From: Candidatus Martarchaeota archaeon
GTDB lineage: Archaea > Micrarchaeota > Micrarchaeia > Micrarchaeales > CABMGC01
Assembly (NCBI GenBank): GCA_023379075.1
Contig: JAMCSO010000036.1
Location: 1-7,200, forward strand
Direction: 5' to 3'
DNA: 7,200 nucleotides
Shown here piece by piece: positions 5,454 through 7,200 of the stretch (the stretch's first letter is position 1; every line of letters begins with the position of its first letter). The position numbers and the translations under genes are program-made. A model generated the notes under the pieces. That model saw only the letters and a program-made list of their open reading frames with translations. It ran no database searches and was not told the origin of the DNA.

Positions 5454-6197
5454 TTACTCCTCCATGTATGGCGCAAGATAATAAATTATCTCGGCATCTC
5501 CAATGTTATAACTGAGCTTCAGTGGCTCGTTGGATTTTAATGATATGTTTATGCTGTTTCCGGAAGGACACGACTTCACCATGTTCTCCAGAAATTCAAG
5601 GTTAAATACAGACTCTGCATTCTTTTTCACTTCCACTGTCTTTATCATGCTTCCTTCCTTGTCATGGAGTGCCTCAAGCTCACCAGAGTCTCCCCTGGCG
5701 CTAACTACAAACTGCTCCTTCGAAGCCTTGAACGCTATGTAAGAAGAGATCAGGCTCGCGTCCTTTATTATATCCTTAAGCGGCTCTCCAACCATCTCAA
5801 TGCTCGCATCAAACTCTACATTGGGCTCTTTCTCAACGCTCTTTCTAACATCTATTAACTGCAGCTTGTATTTCCTTCTGCTTCCAGGACCTATGAACTC
5901 CATCGAAAGTTTGTTATCGGTGTCTTTTATAACAAGAGCCTCGTTCTCTCTTGTTCTTGAGAGTATCTTTCCAAGGTTCTCTATGTTGAGCCCCACATTT
6001 GCATTTCCCTCGACATTGAATTTGGAGAAGGATTTGCTTGGCATATGGAATGATACCATGCTTATGCTTGATGGATCCATTGCCTTTAGGGATATCCCAT
6101 CCTTTGATATGTTAAAAACGCCTTCATCGACAAGGCTTCCTATTGAGTTGATGCAGTCCCTCCAATATTTCGCATTGTCTATTTTGAGTTCAAACAT
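5454..6197 (-). CDS. pcn: DNA polymerase sliding clamp, PCNA
   Basis: Ring-shaped processivity factor that encircles DNA and tethers the replicative polymerase, ligase and FEN1. The 247-residue length is standard. The family hallmark LKAMDPSSISMVSF is at 37-50, and the basic strip RRKYKLQLIDV (107-117) lies before the interdomain connector. The C-terminal domain ends with LKLSYNIGDAEIIYYLAPYMEE motifs (from 226), where PCNA normally has the YxLAP partner-binding tail. Two PCNA domains (about 1-115 and 130-247) follow the usual order. Only one PCNA gene is seen here, so a homotrimer is likely if no other exists. It heads the minus-strand gene string. A TATA-like box 31 nt before the ATG implies a very short or absent leader. 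Confidence 0.95.
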   Translation of the reverse strand: MFELKIDNAKYWRDCINSIGSLVDEGVFNISKDGISLKAMDPSSISMVSFHMPSKSFSKFNVEGNANVGLNIENLGKILSRTRENEALVIKDTDNKLSMEFIGPGSRRKYKLQLIDVRKSVEKEPNVEFDASIEMVGEPLKDIIKDASLISSYIAFKASKEQFVVSARGDSGELEALHDKEGSMIKTVEVKKNAESVFNLEFLENMVKSCPSGNSINISLKSNEPLKLSYNIGDAEIIYYLAPYMEE

Positions 6198-6223
6198 GCT
6201 ATCACTAAGTCCTAACTATCAAT

Positions 6224-6233
6224 ATTTATAAAA
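6224..6233 (-). promoter_or_regulatory. TATA-like promoter element for the PCNA operon
   Basis: TTTTATAAAT on the minus strand is centred about 31 nt before ATG 6197. Archaeal transcription starts about 25 nt after the box centre, so the leader would be only a few nt. A further AT-rich stretch lies just upstream (6234-6246). Confidence 0.5.
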
Positions 6234-6300
6234 CATATAAATAATAAAGTTAGCTCCTTTCTGGAGTGGGGCTTGCTACAACCAACGCCAAGCATCAATC

Positions 6301-6310
6301 ATTTAAATAA
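6301..6310 (+). promoter_or_regulatory. TATA-like promoter element for the deacylase gene
   Basis: ATTTAAATAA is centred about 31 nt before ATG 6336, matching the spacing seen for PCNA on the other strand. A second candidate, GGTATAAAAAT at 6315-6325, looks more like a consensus box but is too close to the start unless translation begins further in. Confidence 0.42.
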
Positions 6311-6335
6311 TTAAGGTATAAAAATAACGTGCATT

Positions 6336-7160
6336 ATGATGATAGGGATAATCTGCTCTTCTGTTGACATCGCCTCGATGAACATGTTTGAATTCATCTC
6401 AAACGAGTATGACTTCGAGGAAAACAGCGGCGAAAAGTCATACAGACAGTTTACAAATGGCGAGATTGATCTTTATCTAACAGAGCTTCCTCTTATAGAA
6501 GCTGACTTTGTCGATGATCTCGGCATTGATCGTGCATATTTCCTAAGCAAACACAAAAGCTCTTCAGGCAAAGCATCTTTCACCACACATTCGACAGGGA
6601 ATTGGGGAAAGGAGGCACTCTTCGGAGGCAAGCCAAGGAAACTTTCCGTAGCAGCGCCTTCGTACATGAGATCGATCCTGCAATCCCTATTCTCGCTTGG
6701 CCTGGATTCTGGGGTCGAGAAGACATACGAAGCTACCCACCACGGGCCGCTTCTTAGGACTCCCTCCTTATTCATAGAATTCGGAGGTCCGGAGAGTGCC
6801 ATAGAAGACAAGGGCTTCGCCAAGGCCGTAGGCAAACTCGCATATTCAAAGATAATAAATGATATGGATTCAACTCCTGATGCCTCAAAGGTGGTTCTTG
6901 GAATAGGCGGGAGCCATTATCCTGAGAAATTCACGAAGCTTGCATTGGAGAAGGACTATGCATTCTCCCATATAATGCCAAAGCATGCAACAGCCGATGA
7001 AGATGGCGAGGAGAATCTCCTCATGCTCGAAGAAGCCGCAGCAAAGAGTGGAGAAGAGCTTGATTCCTGCGTGATTGACTGGAAGGGCATGAATTCAGAG
7101 ATGAGGGGAAAGGCAATTAAATGTCTTGAAGAGATGGGACTTGATTATGAGAAAGCATGA
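6336..7160 (+). CDS. dtdA: D-aminoacyl-tRNA deacylase, archaeal/plant type
   Basis: Zinc-dependent esterase of the DTD2 (GEK1) type that removes D-amino acids mischarged on tRNA, protecting translation. The 274-residue chain carries the family blocks in order: SFTTHSTGNWGKEA (81-94), VAAPSYMRSIL (105-115), YEATHHGPLLRTPSLF (131-146) leading into IEFGGPES, GIGGSHYPEKFT (189-200), HIMPKH (212-217) and DWKGM (248-252). Conserved His residues (85, 135, 136, 194, 212, 217) are the expected metal and catalytic candidates. Two ATG codons in a row (6336 and 6339) both fit; there is no Shine-Dalgarno sequence, consistent with a leaderless message. It is divergent from PCNA. It shares a tRNA quality theme with trm1 but not an operon. 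Confidence 0.94.
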   Translation: MMIGIICSSVDIASMNMFEFISNEYDFEENSGEKSYRQFTNGEIDLYLTELPLIEADFVDDLGIDRAYFLSKHKSSSGKASFTTHSTGNWGKEALFGGKPRKLSVAAPSYMRSILQSLFSLGLDSGVEKTYEATHHGPLLRTPSLFIEFGGPESAIEDKGFAKAVGKLAYSKIINDMDSTPDASKVVLGIGGSHYPEKFTKLALEKDYAFSHIMPKHATADEDGEENLLMLEEAAAKSGEELDSCVIDWKGMNSEMRGKAIKCLEEMGLDYEKA

Positions 7161-7200
7161 CCTACTTTTTGCAACATTCATTGCCATTGCTCTGGTTTCT
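7147..7200 (+). CDS. 5' end of a secreted or membrane protein gene, runs off the window
   Basis: From ATG 7147 the frame stays open for 18 codons to the window edge and reads MRKHDLLFATFIAIALVS. This is a short basic start followed by a hydrophobic stretch, typical of a signal peptide or membrane anchor. It overlaps the end of the deacylase gene by 14 nt, which suggests translational coupling. A competing start is ATG 7157, which forms an ATGA overlap with the deacylase stop but reads as a less signal-like sequence. Too little is visible to name a function. Confidence 0.5.
   Translation, partial: MRKHDLLFATFIAIALVS

Larger units (their letters stand above)
6198..6335. other. Divergent intergenic region between pcn and dtdA
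   Basis: These 138 bp hold the two TATA-like elements facing opposite ways. Between them, at 6251-6290, is a less AT-rich stretch containing CTCC-TTTCT-GGAG, a weak 4-bp stem. No open frame, tRNA or clear operator is visible. Confidence 0.55.

Noticed and set aside
5530..6231. Plus-strand frames opposite PCNA, including one of 143 codons
   Set aside because: Antisense to a clear PCNA gene and without family features; low-complexity Ser/Leu content typical of reversed coding sequence.
6251..6278. Possible small structured RNA between the divergent promoters
   Set aside because: Only a 4-bp CTCC/GGAG stem and a distant TAGC/GCTA pair could be found, which is within chance expectation.
6473..6835. 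Minus-strand 120-codon frame opposite the deacylase
   Set aside because: Antisense of conserved DTD2 motifs; no supporting signals.
1..7200. CRISPR array, tRNA or rRNA gene
   Set aside because: No regularly spaced direct repeats, cloverleaf sequence or conserved rRNA motif was seen on either strand.

Overview
The window looks archaeal. It carries an archaeal/eukaryotic-type PCNA sliding clamp, a Trm1-type tRNA m2,2G26 methyltransferase, a DUF357 protein, and the archaeal/plant form of D-aminoacyl-tRNA deacylase (DtdA/DTD2). It also has AT-rich TATA-like boxes about 31 nt ahead of two divergent start codons and Shine-Dalgarno sequences such as GGTGA. Moderate GC, tight packing, overlapping genes and several divergent or shortened family members would fit a small-genome archaeon of the DPANN type (for example Micrarchaeota-like) or a Thermoplasmata relative. 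This lineage guess is inference only. No rRNA or tRNA gene, CRISPR array or prophage is visible.

Layout. Positions 18-1099 are a complete IS5-family insertion sequence: 16-bp perfect terminal inverted repeats around one intact minus-strand DDE transposase, with two adjacent hairpins over its translation start. Just right of it, on the plus strand, is a gene (about 1177-2139) that I read as a tandem array of four domains resembling the N-terminal dimerisation domain of the archaeal ribosomal stalk protein P1/aL12, arranged as two duplicated units. A carbamate kinase gene (2164-3042) follows on the same strand.

From 6197 down to 3029 there is a compact minus-strand gene string: PCNA, an unrecognised 152-residue protein, a divergent Ham1/RdgB-type NTP pyrophosphatase, DUF357 and Trm1. 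Spacings are 9 nt, 62 nt, a 35-nt overlap and 4 nt, so it is probably one operon that groups DNA replication, nucleotide-pool cleaning and tRNA modification. Its last gene overlaps the end of the carbamate kinase gene by 14 bp, tail to tail.

PCNA is transcribed divergently from the D-aminoacyl-tRNA deacylase gene (6336-7160). The 138-bp region between them has a TATA-like element at the same distance from each start, suggesting leaderless or near-leaderless transcripts. A further gene starts inside the deacylase end (7147) and runs off the window with a signal-peptide or membrane-anchor-like N-terminus.

The most interesting items are the four-domain stalk-like protein, the unknown gene directly behind PCNA, the Ham1 homologue with altered signature motifs, and the hairpin pair over the transposase start.
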